DNA of 64,000 nt, from contig NZ_PNJG02000001.1 in NCBI RefSeq assembly GCF_003226895.2, positions 1,178,001-1,242,000 of the forward strand, read 5' to 3'. The DNA is from Kocuria tytonis (lineage in GTDB: Bacteria; Actinomycetota; Actinomycetes; Actinomycetales; Micrococcaceae). The notes under the pieces are model-generated. The model was given only the letters and a program-made list of their open reading frames with translations. It had not been told where the DNA came from and did not search any database. This document shows positions 9,294 through 18,234 of this stretch, one piece after another (position 1 is the first letter of the stretch; every line of letters begins with the position of its first letter). Position numbers and translations under genes: made by a program.

Positions 9294-9513
9294 TCATCTG
9301 GGAATCTCCCGGCCGACACTGGTCAAGCTGCTGGAGCAAGGTGATATCCCATTCACCAAGGTCGGAAGGCACCGCAGAGTCCTGCTGACTAATCTCATTG
9401 CCTACGAAGAACGTCTCGAGAAGACACGCCGCGAAGGTCTCCGACAGGCAACTCACGAGGCAGCGAACCACGGCACATACTTCGACATCCCGGCAGACCC
9501 GGCCACCCGGTAA
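9277..9513 (+). pseudogene. Excisionase-type HTH antitoxin, 5'-truncated
   Basis: The frame reads ARAADHLGISRPTLVKLLEQ, then GDIPFTKVGRHRRVLL, YEERLEKTRREGLRQ and TYFDIPADPATR. This is the MerR/excisionase-like helix-turn-helix antitoxin that pairs with PIN toxins. No start codon lies at the expected place. The N-terminal 10-20 residues are missing, and the upstream frame joins an unrelated sequence. The stop is 6 bp before the PIN gene, so this was a two-gene module. The HTH core itself is intact; a very short translation from an internal start cannot be excluded. Confidence 0.65.
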
Positions 9514-9519
9514 CTCCCC

Positions 9520-9968
9520 ATGTCGTTCCCGGTGGTTCTCGATGCATGCGTATTGATTCCCATGCCTATCGCAGATCTACTACTGCGTCTGGCCACGGCC
9601 AAGCAATTCAGGCCGCTCTGGTCGAGAACTACGAGAGCCTCGTGCCTGCCATGACCAATGACCCCAAGGCCAGACATGTGCTGGCGGCAGCGGTCCGTTC
9701 AAGAGCCGAGCTCATCGTGACATCCAACCAGAAGGACTTCCCGACGACCGCCCTCAAGCCCTGTGACGTTGCGGTGCGGTCTCCGGATGACTTCTTACTC
9801 GACCAGTTGGATTTGGACCCTTCAACCGTGGTCCGCATCGCCGAAGAAGTGGTGGCTGACATGCGGAGTCCGGAGATCACGTGGAATGGGTACCTCGAGG
9901 GTCTCGCTCGCGCCGGCTTGCCCCTATTTGCTACGGAACTCGAAAAGCGGACCGTAGGAGTCGGCTAG
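9520..9968 (+). pseudogene. PIN-domain toxin with internal deletion/frameshift
   Basis: The ATG at 9520 begins a typical PIN start (MSFPVVLDACVLIPMP, then LLLRLATAKQFRPLWS), but this frame stops soon after. In another frame the conserved second half follows (ALVENYESLVPAMTNDPKAR, AELIVTSNQKDFP, DDFLLDQLDLDP). The two halves meet at GCTCTGGTCGA (about 9614-9624), which encodes the end of one and the start of the other. About 40 family residues, including acidic active-site positions, are therefore missing and the frame is broken. Family PIN toxins of this type are about 190 aa. It is the partner of the truncated antitoxin just upstream, and both are inactive relics. Confidence 0.75.
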
Positions 9969-10042
9969 AAGCCAGTTCCAAGGGGCACCCCACAACGCTG
10001 ACTGCCCATCCTCATCGTCGCCGGGCGGGGGTGGCTCGTAGC

Positions 10043-11191
10043 TCACCCCAACTCCCCACCTCCCATGAACCCCTCCAACCGCTCGAGGTACGGGGCGATG
10101 TCCAATCCCTCCCCCGCCAGCCACTCGTCCGAGTAGTACTTGTCCAGGTAGCGGTCCCCGGGGTCGCACAGCAGCGCGATCACGCTGCCCCGCTCCCCCG
10201 CCCGGACCATCTCGGAGATGATGCGCAACGCCGCCCACAGACCCGTGCCCGTGGAGGCCCCGGCCTTGCGACCGATCAGGGTGTCCAGGTGGCGGATCGC
10301 GGCGACCGCGGCGGCGTCGGGAACGCGGATCATCCGGTCGATCGCCGAGCCCATGAAGCTCGGCTCCACGCGCTGCCGGCCGATGCCCTCGATCCGGGAC
10401 CCGAGCGGCGTCGTCACCGAGGGGTCCTGCTCGCGCCAAGCCGGGAGGAAGGCCGAGTTCTCCGGGTCCGCCACGCACACCCCCGTCTGGCGGCCGGTGT
10501 AGCGCACGTAGCGGGCGATCGTCGCAGAGGTCCCGCCGGTGCCTGCCGTGGCCACGATCCACGCGGGATCCGGATAGCGCTCCTGGGACATCTGCGCGAA
10601 CAGCGACTCCGCGATGTTGTTGTTCCCGCGCCAATCCGTGGCCCGTTCGGCGAACGCGAACTGGTCCATGTAGTGACCGCCGGTCTCGCGCGCGAGGCCC
10701 GCGGCGACGTCGTACACCTGGTCCGGGCGCTCCACGAAATGGCAGCGACCGCCATGCAGCTCGATCAGGCGGATCTTGTCACGGCTGGTCCCCTGGGCCA
10801 TGACGGCGATGAACGGCACCCCGATCAGCCGTGCAAAGTACGCCTCGGACACCGCCGTGGACCCGCTCGACGCCTCGATCACCGGCCGCCCCCTGCGCAC
10901 CCACCCGTTGCACAGCGCATGCAGGAACAGCGAGCGCGCCAGGCGGTGCTTGAGCGAGCCCGTGGGATGCGTGGACTCGTCCTTGAGGTACAGGTCCACG
11001 CCCCACTCCTCGGGCAGCGGCACCGACAGCAGGTGCGTGTCCGACGACCGGTTGCCCTCCGCCCGCACCTTCGCCACGGCCTCGGCGCACCATCGCCGGG
11101 CCTCCGCGTCGAAACGGTCGATGTCCTCCTCGGGCGCCACCGCCGACGACGACGCCGCTCGCTCCCCCACGCTCATTCCTCGAGTGCTCAT
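10043..11191 (-). CDS. cds1: PLP-dependent cysteine synthase-family protein, Cds1-like
   Basis: Fold-type II PLP enzyme of 382 aa, closest in feel to the mycobacterial Cds1 (Rv3684) group, proposed to be an L-cysteine desulfhydrase. Lys81 in [10 protein letters not shown] is the expected Schiff-base lysine. SSGSTA (109-114) and GTGGT (217-221) are the substrate and phosphate loops. The C-terminal part has the [10 protein letters not shown] and [13 protein letters not shown] segments of the Cds1 group. Whether it makes or degrades cysteine cannot be told from sequence. Two GACGACGCCGC words lie within it (10405-10415 and 11148-11158), the latter in the acidic N-terminal leader. It stands alone among remnants. 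Confidence 0.8.
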   Translation of the reverse strand: MSTRGMSVGERAASSSAVAPEEDIDRFDAEARRWCAEAVAKVRAEGNRSSDTHLLSVPLPEEWGVDLYLKDESTHPTGSLKHRLARSLFLHALCNGWVRRGRPVIEASSGSTAVSEAYFARLIGVPFIAVMAQGTSRDKIRLIELHGGRCHFVERPDQVYDVAAGLARETGGHYMDQFAFAERATDWRGNNNIAESLFAQMSQERYPDPAWIVATAGTGGTSATIARYVRYTGRQTGVCVADPENSAFLPAWREQDPSVTTPLGSRIEGIGRQRVEPSFMGSAIDRMIRVPDAAAVAAIRHLDTLIGRKAGASTGTGLWAALRIISEMVRAGERGSVIALLCDPGDRYLDKYYSDEWLAGEGLDIAPYLERLEGFMGGGELG

Positions 11192-11234
11192 GAGGGAAGC
11201 CTATGCCGGGCCCACTTCCCCGCGGGGCATCCCG

Positions 11235-11447
11235 TCACCGCAGCCAGCCGGGGTGGGCGTCACCCCACGGTTCGATCTCGTGGCACACCTCGACCGCGGC
11301 ATTCGGCATGTCCGGGGCGGTTCCGGTGACCACGGCGCCGTCCTCGAGCAGCATGGCCGCCGCGCCGTGCTCCGACCCGTCCGGAAACCGGGTTTCGAGT
11401 AGTGCCTTGCACTCGGTCACGACGTAGTCCAGAGCGGAAGTGTCCAT
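11235..11447 (-). pseudogene. Truncated cytidine/blasticidin-deaminase-like gene
   Basis: A 70-aa frame (MDTSALDYVVTECKALLETR, then LLEDGAVVTGTAPDMPNAAV and EVCHEIEP) matches the N-terminal half of small cytidine-deaminase-fold proteins. After HEIEP the sequence changes to WGDAHPGWLR and stops. The second zinc motif (PCxxC) and the rest of the roughly 130-140 aa fold are absent, so it should be inactive. The break is 43 bp before the start of the Cds1-like gene on the same strand, as if a deletion joined the two. Confidence 0.55.
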
Positions 11448-11973
11448 GGCCGGAGCCTATCGGGGAGCGCGCCGCATGGGTCGATTGGCCAGTCGGCCAG
11501 AGTTGCCCGCGGTACGACCACGTTCCGACGCCGGCCCGGCGGACGATCGAACCCTCGGACCGACCGAGGTGACGGTCGCACGGTGGAGCTGCAGCGGCGT
11601 CGTCTCCTCGCGGACGTGCAGGCGCACCAGCGCAACGTGGCGCACGAAGGGGGCCCGGCGGCCTCGCACTGAGAGGGCACGAACGTGTGAGGCGGGGCCT
11701 GACCGGCGACCCGCGCCGGCCACGAGCCGCCCTGGCTCCGCCGGCCACGACCGCCCCGCCTGATGGTGGCAGCGGCGCTCACCTGTGGTGCAACCCGACC
11801 CGGCATTGCCCGCCCCAACCACCACTGATACCCGTTCCGCATGAAACTCGCGAGTAAGTGTTCTGGATCACCCCAGCACTGTATGAATGGGAACCTCCGG
11901 TTGTCCGGCCCTTTCGCACGCGCGAGAGGCGCGGGACCCGGGCGATCCGACGGACCCGTTCAGTGGAGGCCCC
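11448..11973. other. About 525 bp without a recognisable gene
   Basis: Open frames on both strands here translate to Arg/Pro/Ala-rich sequence with no family resemblance. A small perfect hairpin (CCTCGG, 5-nt loop, CCGAGG) lies at 11553-11569, and one GACGACGCCGC word at 11594-11604 (complement). The right end must hold the promoter for the TRAP transporter genes; no convincing -10/-35 pair was seen. Confidence 0.45.
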
Positions 11974-13182
11974 ATGCCCCGTATACTCAACCGCCGCGCG
12001 CTCCTGGCCGCAGCGGCGTCGTTACCCGTGCTGGCCGGTGTGGCCGGGTGCTCGGGCGGCTCGAAGGCCGCCGGGGGCTCCCAGCAGCTCGTGTGGTCCA
12101 CGTACGGCGTGGGCACGGGCACGTACAACGACCTCGCCGCGGTGGCCAACACGCTGACCCAGAAGACGGGACGGCAGATCCGGCTGATGACCTCGGACAC
12201 CGGCATCGGGCGCCTGGCGCCGCTGATCAACGGGACCGCGCAGTACTCGCGCACCGGGGACGAGTACTACTACGCGTTCGAGGGCAACGACGAGTACTGC
12301 TCCGAGCAGTGGGGCCCGCAGGCGCTGCGCCTGGTGTGGACTCCCCCGGGCAACTACGGGGTGCTGGTGCGCAAGGACAGCGGCATCGAGACCGTGGCGG
12401 ACCTCAAGGGGAAGAAGTTCCCCAAGCTGATCGCGAGCACGTCCATCAACCGCAAGATGGAGGCGATCCTCAACTTCGGCGGCCTCACCGGCAAGGACGT
12501 CCAGATGGTGGACGTCACCTACAGCGGCCAGATCGAGGCGCTGAAGACCGGGCAGATCGACACCCTGTACCAGAACGTGGTGGGCGCCAACGTCTCTGAG
12601 CTCGCGTCCCAGTACCCCATCCGCTGGCTGAACCTGGGCGGCGGCACACCCTCCCAGTACGCCTCGTGGAAGGAGCTGGCCCCCATGGTCAAGCCCGGCG
12701 AGTTCTCCAAGGGCTCGGGTCTGGCCAAGGGCGAGACGGCGGTGAACATGCAGTACACCATCCCGGTGGTCGCCCGCGCGGACCGCCCCGCGGAGGAGGT
12801 GGCCGCGCTGGTCGCGGACATGGACCGCTACTACCCGGACTACAAGGACACCACCCCGGACGCCCACCGCTTCGGCACGGACCAGATCCAGCTCACGCCC
12901 CTGGTGATCCCGTTCCACGACGCCATGGTGGAGTTCCTCACCAGCAAGGGCCGCTGGAGCAAGGACCTGCAGACCCGTCAGGACGCCCTGCTGGAGCGCG
13001 AGCGCCGCATGCACGAGGCCTGGCCCGCGTTCTGGCAGGACCACAAGGACCGCGAGGACCCCAAGTCCGCGCGCAAGGAGTGGGTGGACTGGAAGAAGGC
13101 CAACCTCCCCGAGCTCCCGGACACCCCCGGCACCCTGCCCGGCGCCTCGTCCACCACCGCACCCTCCGGAGGCCACGCATGA
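11974..13182 (+). CDS. TAXI-family TRAP transporter solute-binding lipoprotein
   Basis: Extracytoplasmic substrate-binding component of a TRAP transporter, TAXI subtype, 402 aa. The ATG at 11974 has GGAGG just upstream and gives a short basic leader with twin Arg, a hydrophobic core and a lipobox (LAGVAGC, Cys26), so the protein is lipid-anchored outside the membrane. The mature part carries TAXI features (VWSTYGVGTGTYNDLAA, YGVLVRKDSGIETVADLKGK, and EALKTGQIDTLYQNVVGAN). Its stop overlaps the start of the fused permease (ATGA). Known TAXI substrates are small carboxylates such as glutamate or 2-oxoglutarate. The neighbouring CoA-dependent genes suggest a carboxylic acid here (inference). Confidence 0.88.
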   Translation: MPRILNRRALLAAAASLPVLAGVAGCSGGSKAAGGSQQLVWSTYGVGTGTYNDLAAVANTLTQKTGRQIRLMTSDTGIGRLAPLINGTAQYSRTGDEYYYAFEGNDEYCSEQWGPQALRLVWTPPGNYGVLVRKDSGIETVADLKGKKFPKLIASTSINRKMEAILNFGGLTGKDVQMVDVTYSGQIEALKTGQIDTLYQNVVGANVSELASQYPIRWLNLGGGTPSQYASWKELAPMVKPGEFSKGSGLAKGETAVNMQYTIPVVARADRPAEEVAALVADMDRYYPDYKDTTPDAHRFGTDQIQLTPLVIPFHDAMVEFLTSKGRWSKDLQTRQDALLERERRMHEAWPAFWQDHKDREDPKSARKEWVDWKKANLPELPDTPGTLPGASSTTAPSGGHA

Positions 13183-15326
13183 GCACCCCGTACCAGACCG
13201 GCGACGCCGCCGGCCCCGCCAGTGCCTCGGCTCCCGCTGGCACCGTCGGCCCCGTCACCACCCCCGGGCCGGCCATCGACCCCCGCACCGGCGCTGAGAT
13301 CACCGCCACGCACCCGTACGGGGGCGACGACGCCGCCCAGCCCACCATGCCCTCGGACGTCTCCCTGCACGACGCGAGCCCGCGGCTGACGCCGTTCTGG
13401 CGCAGCCTGGTGATCGTGCTGACCGTGGTGGGCGTGCTGCTGACCATGAACCAGGTGTTCTTCTGGAACGTGGGCGGGGTGACCATCCCCACCAACTCGT
13501 TCTTGTACCTGCTGATCGCGGTGTTCGTGCCGATCGTGTTCATCGTGACCCCCATCCGCAAGCACGCCCCCGGGTCCGCGGCTCGGCAGCGGCGGGGCGT
13601 GCCGTGGTACGACGTGCTGCTGCTGCTCGCCGTCATGGGCACGTGCGCGTACTTCGCGGTCCACGGGATCGAGATCCAGGAGTACGGCTGGCAGTACCTG
13701 GCCCCCACCCTGGCCACCGTGCTCAGCTTCGTCTTCTGGGCCCTGATCCTGGAGACCCTGCGCCGCGCCGCCGGGTGGGTGGTGCTGGTGATCGCGTTCC
13801 TCTTCTCGGTGTACCCGCTGATCGCCGGGGTGATCCCGCTGTCCTTCCTGCAGGGCATCTCCTACGACCTCCCCACCCTCGCCACCGTGCACACCATGGG
13901 AGTGGACAGCGTCCTGGGCCTGCCCCTGCAGACCGCGGGCACCATCCTGGTGGGCTTCCTGCTGTTCGGCGTGGTGCTGCAGCACACCGGCGGTGCGGAC
14001 TTCTTCCACGAGCTGTCCATGGCCGTGTTCGGCCGCTACCGCGGCGGCTCCGCCAAGGTGGCCGTGGCCAGTTCCGCGGCCATGGGCATGATGAGCGGCT
14101 CGGCGGTGTCCAACGTGCTGACCACGGGGCCCATGACCATTCCGGCCATGAAGCGCTCCGGGTTCAGCGCGCGGGTGGCCGGCGCCGTGGAGGCCACCGC
14201 GTCCTCCGGCGGTTCCATCACCCCGCCCATCATGGGCACCGCGGCGTTCCTGATGGTCTCCTTCGTGGGCGTCCCCTACACCACGATCCTCGTGGCCGCG
14301 ACGATCCCCGCGATCCTGTACTACCTGGGCATCTTCCTGCAGATCGACGGCTACGCCGCCCAGCGCGGGCTGCGCGGCACCCCGAAGGACCTGCTGCCCC
14401 GGGCCCGTCACGCCCTGCTCCAGGGCTGGCCCTACCTGGGCGCGCTGGCCGTGCTCACCGTGCTGCTGTTCACCACGGACTCCGAGGCCCAGGTCCCCTA
14501 CTGGGTGGTGGCCATCCTGCTGCTCATCGCCCTGGTCAAGCCCGGTGTCACGTTCGGACCGCGGCAGTGGGTGGACATGGGCGTGGACGTGGGCAAGACG
14601 CTCGCGCAGATCGTGGGCATCATCGCGGGCGTGGGCCTGATCCTGGGTGGGCTGACCGCCACGGGCGTGGCCCTGTCCCTCTCGCGTGACCTGGTGGCCC
14701 TGGTGGGCGACAACGTGGTGCTCATCCTGATCGCCGGCGCCGTGGTGTGCTTCATCCTGGGCATGGGACTCACCATCTCCGCCGCGTACGTGTTCCTGGC
14801 CATCGTGATGGTCCCGGCCGTCACGGCCCTGGGCGTGGACCCGATCGCCGCGCACCTGTTCGTCATCTACTGGGCCTCGGTCTCCTACATCACCCCGCCC
14901 GTGGGGCTCGCGGCCTTCGCGGCGGCCGGCATCTCCAAGGCCTCCCCCATGGCCACGTGCTTCTCCGCCATGAAGCTGGGTGCCGTGAAGTACGTGGTGC
15001 CGTTCGGCTTCGCACTGAACCCCGCGCTCGTGGCGCAGGGCGAACCGGTGCACATCGGGCTGGCGTTCGTCTCCAGCCTGGTGGCGGTCTACGCGATCGC
15101 CGCGGCCATGGGCGGCTGGCTCACCTTCGTGGAGCGGCAGCTGCCCGTGTACCTGCGGGTGGTGCTCGCGGTGGGCGGGTTCATGATGTTCCTGCCGGGG
15201 GTCCTGGTCACGCTCATCGGCCTGGTCCTCGTGGTCGTGGCCGCCGTGCTGGCGCGCCTGCGCCGGCCGCGCGACGTCGTCGACCCCGAGACCGGGGAAA
15301 TCACCCGGGTGGCCCAGGGCGCGTGA
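13179..15326 (+). CDS. TRAP transporter fused permease (DctQM-type)
   Basis: Membrane component of 715 aa combining the small and large TRAP permease subunits, as is usual for TAXI systems. About 60 hydrophilic residues come first, then many membrane segments. The large-subunit signatures MGMMSGSAVSNVLTTGPMTI, then ATASSGGSITPPIMGTAAFL and YWASVSYITPPVGLAAFAAA are intact. Transport is driven by an ion gradient, not ATP. It is coupled to the binding lipoprotein by a 4-nt overlap. One GACGACGCCGC word lies in the N-terminal hydrophilic part (13326-13336). The C-terminal tail ends DPETGEITRVAQGA. Confidence 0.92.
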   Translation: MSTPYQTGDAAGPASASAPAGTVGPVTTPGPAIDPRTGAEITATHPYGGDDAAQPTMPSDVSLHDASPRLTPFWRSLVIVLTVVGVLLTMNQVFFWNVGGVTIPTNSFLYLLIAVFVPIVFIVTPIRKHAPGSAARQRRGVPWYDVLLLLAVMGTCAYFAVHGIEIQEYGWQYLAPTLATVLSFVFWALILETLRRAAGWVVLVIAFLFSVYPLIAGVIPLSFLQGISYDLPTLATVHTMGVDSVLGLPLQTAGTILVGFLLFGVVLQHTGGADFFHELSMAVFGRYRGGSAKVAVASSAAMGMMSGSAVSNVLTTGPMTIPAMKRSGFSARVAGAVEATASSGGSITPPIMGTAAFLMVSFVGVPYTTILVAATIPAILYYLGIFLQIDGYAAQRGLRGTPKDLLPRARHALLQGWPYLGALAVLTVLLFTTDSEAQVPYWVVAILLLIALVKPGVTFGPRQWVDMGVDVGKTLAQIVGIIAGVGLILGGLTATGVALSLSRDLVALVGDNVVLILIAGAVVCFILGMGLTISAAYVFLAIVMVPAVTALGVDPIAAHLFVIYWASVSYITPPVGLAAFAAAGISKASPMATCFSAMKLGAVKYVVPFGFALNPALVAQGEPVHIGLAFVSSLVAVYAIAAAMGGWLTFVERQLPVYLRVVLAVGGFMMFLPGVLVTLIGLVLVVVAAVLARLRRPRDVVDPETGEITRVAQGA

Positions 15327-15369
15327 GCTCCCCCGCGGGTCGCGGCCGTGGCGCATTGCCTGCACCGCG

Positions 15370-15400
15370 GGGGATTGATGCCGGATCGGCATGAATCCCC
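15370..15400. terminator. 31-bp dyad between the TRAP permease and enoyl-CoA hydratase
   Basis: GGGGATT, ATGCCG, a GAT centre, CGGCAT and AATCCCC form two nested perfect arms interrupted only by one G-G mismatch. An outer GC-rich pair (CCCCCGCGG at 15330-15338 with CCGCGGGGG at 15365-15373) competes with it. It sits 44 bp past the permease stop and about 100 bp before the hydratase ATG. Either a terminator for the transporter genes or an operator for the hydratase promoter is possible. Confidence 0.45.
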
Positions 15401-15498
15401 CGTGCGTGCGGCCCACGTCACCGACACCGGGTATGAAAGAAGATGACGACGAGCGGCGGCCGCCAGGCCCCGCACGGCACATCGAAGGAGAACGCACC

Positions 15499-16302
15499 AT
15501 GACAGCAGCACAGGACGTACTGACCATCGACATCTCGGACGGGATCGCCCTGGTCACCGTGAACCGGCCCGAGGTGCGCAATGCGATCAACGCCACCGTC
15601 CTCCAGGCCCTGACCCGCACGCTCGAGGAGCTCGCGGAGAACGACGACGTCCAGGTCCTGATCTTCACGGGCGCCGGGGACAAGGCGTTCGTGGCCGGGG
15701 CGGACATCAACGAGCTCGCGGTGCGCACCCCCAAGGACGGGCTGAAGGCCACCATGCAGGGCGTGTACGAGAAGGTGGAGCAGTTCCCCAAGCCCACCAT
15801 CGCGGCCGTGAACGGGTACGCGTTCGGCGGCGGCCACGAGCTGGCCCTGGCGTGCGACATCCGGGTGGCCTCGAGCAACGCGCAGTTCGCGCTGCCGGAG
15901 ACCGGGCTGGGCATCATGCCCGCCGCGGGCGGCACGCAGCGCCTCGCGAAGCTCGTGGGCCTGGGACGCGCCACCGAGATCGTGCTCACGGGGCGTAGGG
16001 TCAAGGCGGACGACGCCCTGGCCATGGGGCTCGTCACGCAGGTGGTGGAGCCCGAGCAGCTGCTCGAGACCGCCCGCGAGACCGCGAACGCGATCATGGC
16101 CAAGGGGCCGCTGGCCATCCAGCTCGCCAAGACCGTGATCCGTCACGGTTTCGACGTGGACCACACCACCGGGATCCTGCTGGAGCGCCTGGCCCAGTCC
16201 GTGCTGTACAGCAGCGCGGAGAAGGCCGAGGGAACCACCGCGTTCCTGGAGAAGCGGGCCCCTGACTTCCGCAGTGCAGCACAGAAGGACGTGAGCAAGT
16301 GA
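15499..16302 (+). CDS. Enoyl-CoA hydratase (crotonase family)
   Basis: Hydrates 2-enoyl-CoA to 3-hydroxyacyl-CoA; 267 aa. The ATG at 15499 is preceded by GAAGGAG. The oxyanion-hole segments (FVAGADI and NGYAFGGGHELALACD) are clear, and both catalytic glutamates are present (Glu114 in GGGHEL, Glu134 in LPETGLG) with the 20-residue spacing of rat crotonase. It overlaps the next gene (GTGA), a 3-hydroxyacyl-CoA dehydrogenase, giving two consecutive beta-oxidation steps from one message. Chain-length preference cannot be read from sequence; crotonyl-CoA is plausible from context. Confidence 0.92.
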   Translation: MTAAQDVLTIDISDGIALVTVNRPEVRNAINATVLQALTRTLEELAENDDVQVLIFTGAGDKAFVAGADINELAVRTPKDGLKATMQGVYEKVEQFPKPTIAAVNGYAFGGGHELALACDIRVASSNAQFALPETGLGIMPAAGGTQRLAKLVGLGRATEIVLTGRRVKADDALAMGLVTQVVEPEQLLETARETANAIMAKGPLAIQLAKTVIRHGFDVDHTTGILLERLAQSVLYSSAEKAEGTTAFLEKRAPDFRSAAQKDVSK

Positions 16303-17174
16303 CAGAGAATCCGCTCCAGAACATCAAGCACATCACCGTGATCGGTGCCGGTGCCATGGGGTCGCAGATCGCCATGGTGTGCGCGCTGGCCGGGTACGAG
16401 ACGGACGTGGTGGACATCAAGCAGGAGGCCGTGGACAAGGCCTCCGAGCAGCTGCACTCCCGCATGGACCGGGACATCAGCAAGGACCGCCGCACCCCCG
16501 AGGACGTGGCCGCGGCGTTCGAGCGCATGACGTTCTCCACGGACCGGGACGGGTGCGCCGCGAAGGCGGACTTCGTGATCGAGGCCGCGGTGGAGGACCT
16601 GAAGATCAAGCGCCAGCTCTTCGCGGAGCTGGACGCCGTGTGCCCCGAGCACACCATCCTGGCCACCAACTCCTCGAACATCGTGTCCTCGCGCGTGGCG
16701 GACGCCACGAACCGCCCGGACAAGGTGTGCAACTTCCACTTCTTCAACCCGGCGCTCGTGATGAAGTGCGTGGAGGTGGTCCCCCACGAGGCCACGTCCC
16801 GGGAGACCGTGGAGACCGCGATGGAGCTGGCCCGCTCGATCGGCAAGGCACCCGTGGAGCTGAAGAAGGAGGTGCCGGGCTTCGTGGCCAACCGCCTGCT
16901 CGGCGCCCTGCGCACGGAGGCGCTGAAGCTCTACGAGGACGGCGTGGCCGACTACAAGGACATCGACGTGGCGGCCAAGACGGCGCTGAACCACCCCATG
17001 GGCCCGTTCGAGCTCATGGACATGGTGGGCATCGACGTGGTCTACCTGATCCGGCTCGCCGAGTACGAGCAGACCGGTGACCCCGCGAGCCTGCCGGCCG
17101 AGTCCATCAAGGAGAAGTACGAGGCCGGTCAGTACGGCCGCAAGTCCGGCCACGGCTGGTACGACTACGAGTAG
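16299..17174 (+). CDS. 3-hydroxyacyl-CoA (3-hydroxybutyryl-CoA) dehydrogenase
   Basis: NAD-dependent oxidation of 3-hydroxyacyl-CoA to 3-ketoacyl-CoA; 291 aa, the stand-alone (Hbd/PaaH) length. The Rossmann motif GAGAMG is at 16-21, the catalytic His147 in NFHFFNP and its partner Glu159 in CVEVVPHE. The C-terminal dimerisation domain contains NHPMGPFELMDMVGIDVV. The GTG start overlaps the hydratase stop. No thiolase gene is in this cluster, so the final cleavage must be encoded elsewhere. It converges with the LysR gene, 19 bp away. Confidence 0.92.
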   Translation: MTENPLQNIKHITVIGAGAMGSQIAMVCALAGYETDVVDIKQEAVDKASEQLHSRMDRDISKDRRTPEDVAAAFERMTFSTDRDGCAAKADFVIEAAVEDLKIKRQLFAELDAVCPEHTILATNSSNIVSSRVADATNRPDKVCNFHFFNPALVMKCVEVVPHEATSRETVETAMELARSIGKAPVELKKEVPGFVANRLLGALRTEALKLYEDGVADYKDIDVAAKTALNHPMGPFELMDMVGIDVVYLIRLAEYEQTGDPASLPAESIKEKYEAGQYGRKSGHGWYDYE

Positions 17175-17193
17175 GCCCTGAGGCCCGCTCCGC

Positions 17194-18117
17194 TCACCCG
17201 GAAGCCCCTGTCGCGTCCCCGCGGCGGGGGCTTCCGTACAGGGTCTGGGCCATGTGCACCACAGCGCGCAGTGCGGGACTGGGATCCCCCGCCCGCCACA
17301 GCATCTGCACCTCCAGGGGCCGCTGCGGTTCGGCGAGGGGACGGAACACCACGCCGTCCGAGGAGACGTTGTCCCGCACGGTGTCCAGGCTCACGGCGCA
17401 GCCGATCTGCGCGGCCACCAGCACCAGCAGCGTCCAGGAGTCCGGGGCCACCTGCGCGATCCGCGGCATGAACCCCGCGGCCATGGCCAGGGACGTGAGC
17501 CGGTTCTGCAGTGCGGCTCCCGGCCCGGAGGGCAGCACGACCCAGGGCTCCTCCGCCAGGTCCTTCATCCGCACGCGGGCCTCACCGGCGAGCCGGTGGT
17601 CCGCGGGCAGCACCACCATGACCTCCTCGTACCCCAGCACGCTCGAGCGCAGCTCCGCCGGGATGAAGTCCCACCGGCCCAGGGCGATGTCCAGGGCGCC
17701 GTCCAGCACCTTCTGCATGGCCAGGTGCGAGAACTGCGAACCGTGCAGCTCCAGGTGCACCCCGGGCCGGCGGCTGCGCACGTGCCGGGCGAGCTCCCCC
17801 ACCTTGCGGTTGATGGACGCCCCCGCGAACCCCAGCCGCACCCGCCCGGTCTCCCCCGTGACGGACTTCGCCACCGCGGCGCGCGCGTTCTCCGACGCCG
17901 CCACGAGGGCCTTCGCGGGCTCCACGAGCGCCGCACCGGCCGGGGTCAGCGAGACCTGCCGGGTGCTGCGCTCGAACAGCTCGGTGCCCAGGGACTTCTC
18001 GATGCTCTTGATGAGCCGGCTCAGGGGCGGCTGCGCGATCCGCAGGGACGCCGCCGCCCGCCCGAAGTGCAGCTCCTCCGCCACGGCCAGGAACGCCCTC
18101 GCCTCGTGAACCTCCAT
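17194..18117 (-). CDS. LysR-family transcriptional regulator
   Basis: LysR-type regulator of 307 aa. The N-terminal winged HTH (residues 1-60, with FGRAAASLRIAQPPLSRLIK) is followed by a linker helix and an effector-binding domain (about 90-295). It is divergent from the CoA-transferase/acyl-CoA dehydrogenase pair, with a 117-bp gap that holds a perfect LysR-type dyad. It therefore most likely controls that pair, and possibly the hydratase/dehydrogenase and transporter genes, in response to the carboxylate or its CoA ester (inference). Confidence 0.9.
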   Translation of the reverse strand: MEVHEARAFLAVAEELHFGRAAASLRIAQPPLSRLIKSIEKSLGTELFERSTRQVSLTPAGAALVEPAKALVAASENARAAVAKSVTGETGRVRLGFAGASINRKVGELARHVRSRRPGVHLELHGSQFSHLAMQKVLDGALDIALGRWDFIPAELRSSVLGYEEVMVVLPADHRLAGEARVRMKDLAEEPWVVLPSGPGAALQNRLTSLAMAAGFMPRIAQVAPDSWTLLVLVAAQIGCAVSLDTVRDNVSSDGVVFRPLAEPQRPLEVQMLWRAGDPSPALRAVVHMAQTLYGSPRRGDATGASG

Positions 18118-18166
18118 GGCGGGAGACTACGTGATTGTTGTCGTGCGCACATCACTGCGGCGCTCT

Positions 18167-18203
18167 TCTTGTATTGGACAAGACCTAATGGTGGTGCTTA
18201 TGT
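18167..18203 (+). promoter_or_regulatory. LysR operator overlapping the CoA-transferase promoter
   Basis: TCTTGT (18167-18172) and ACAAGA (18178-18183) form a perfect 6-bp dyad with a 5-bp spacer, of the T-N11-A type bound by LysR proteins. A candidate promoter TTGGAC (18174-18179), 18-bp spacer, TTATGT (18198-18203) overlaps it, 32 bp before the CoA-transferase ATG. Confidence 0.5.
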
Positions 18204-18234
18204 GGGGTGAAACACAGCTACCAGTGGAGCGTTC

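Noticed and set aside
11541-11604. Possible decayed tRNA or structured RNA around the CCTCGG hairpin
   Set aside because: Only one small stem could be drawn; no cloverleaf, anticodon arm or CCA-type acceptor pairing.
12978-16130. 1050-codon minus-strand frame opposite the TRAP permease and hydratase
   Set aside because: A shadow frame with His/Gly/Arg-rich low-complexity sequence; the plus-strand genes are unambiguous.
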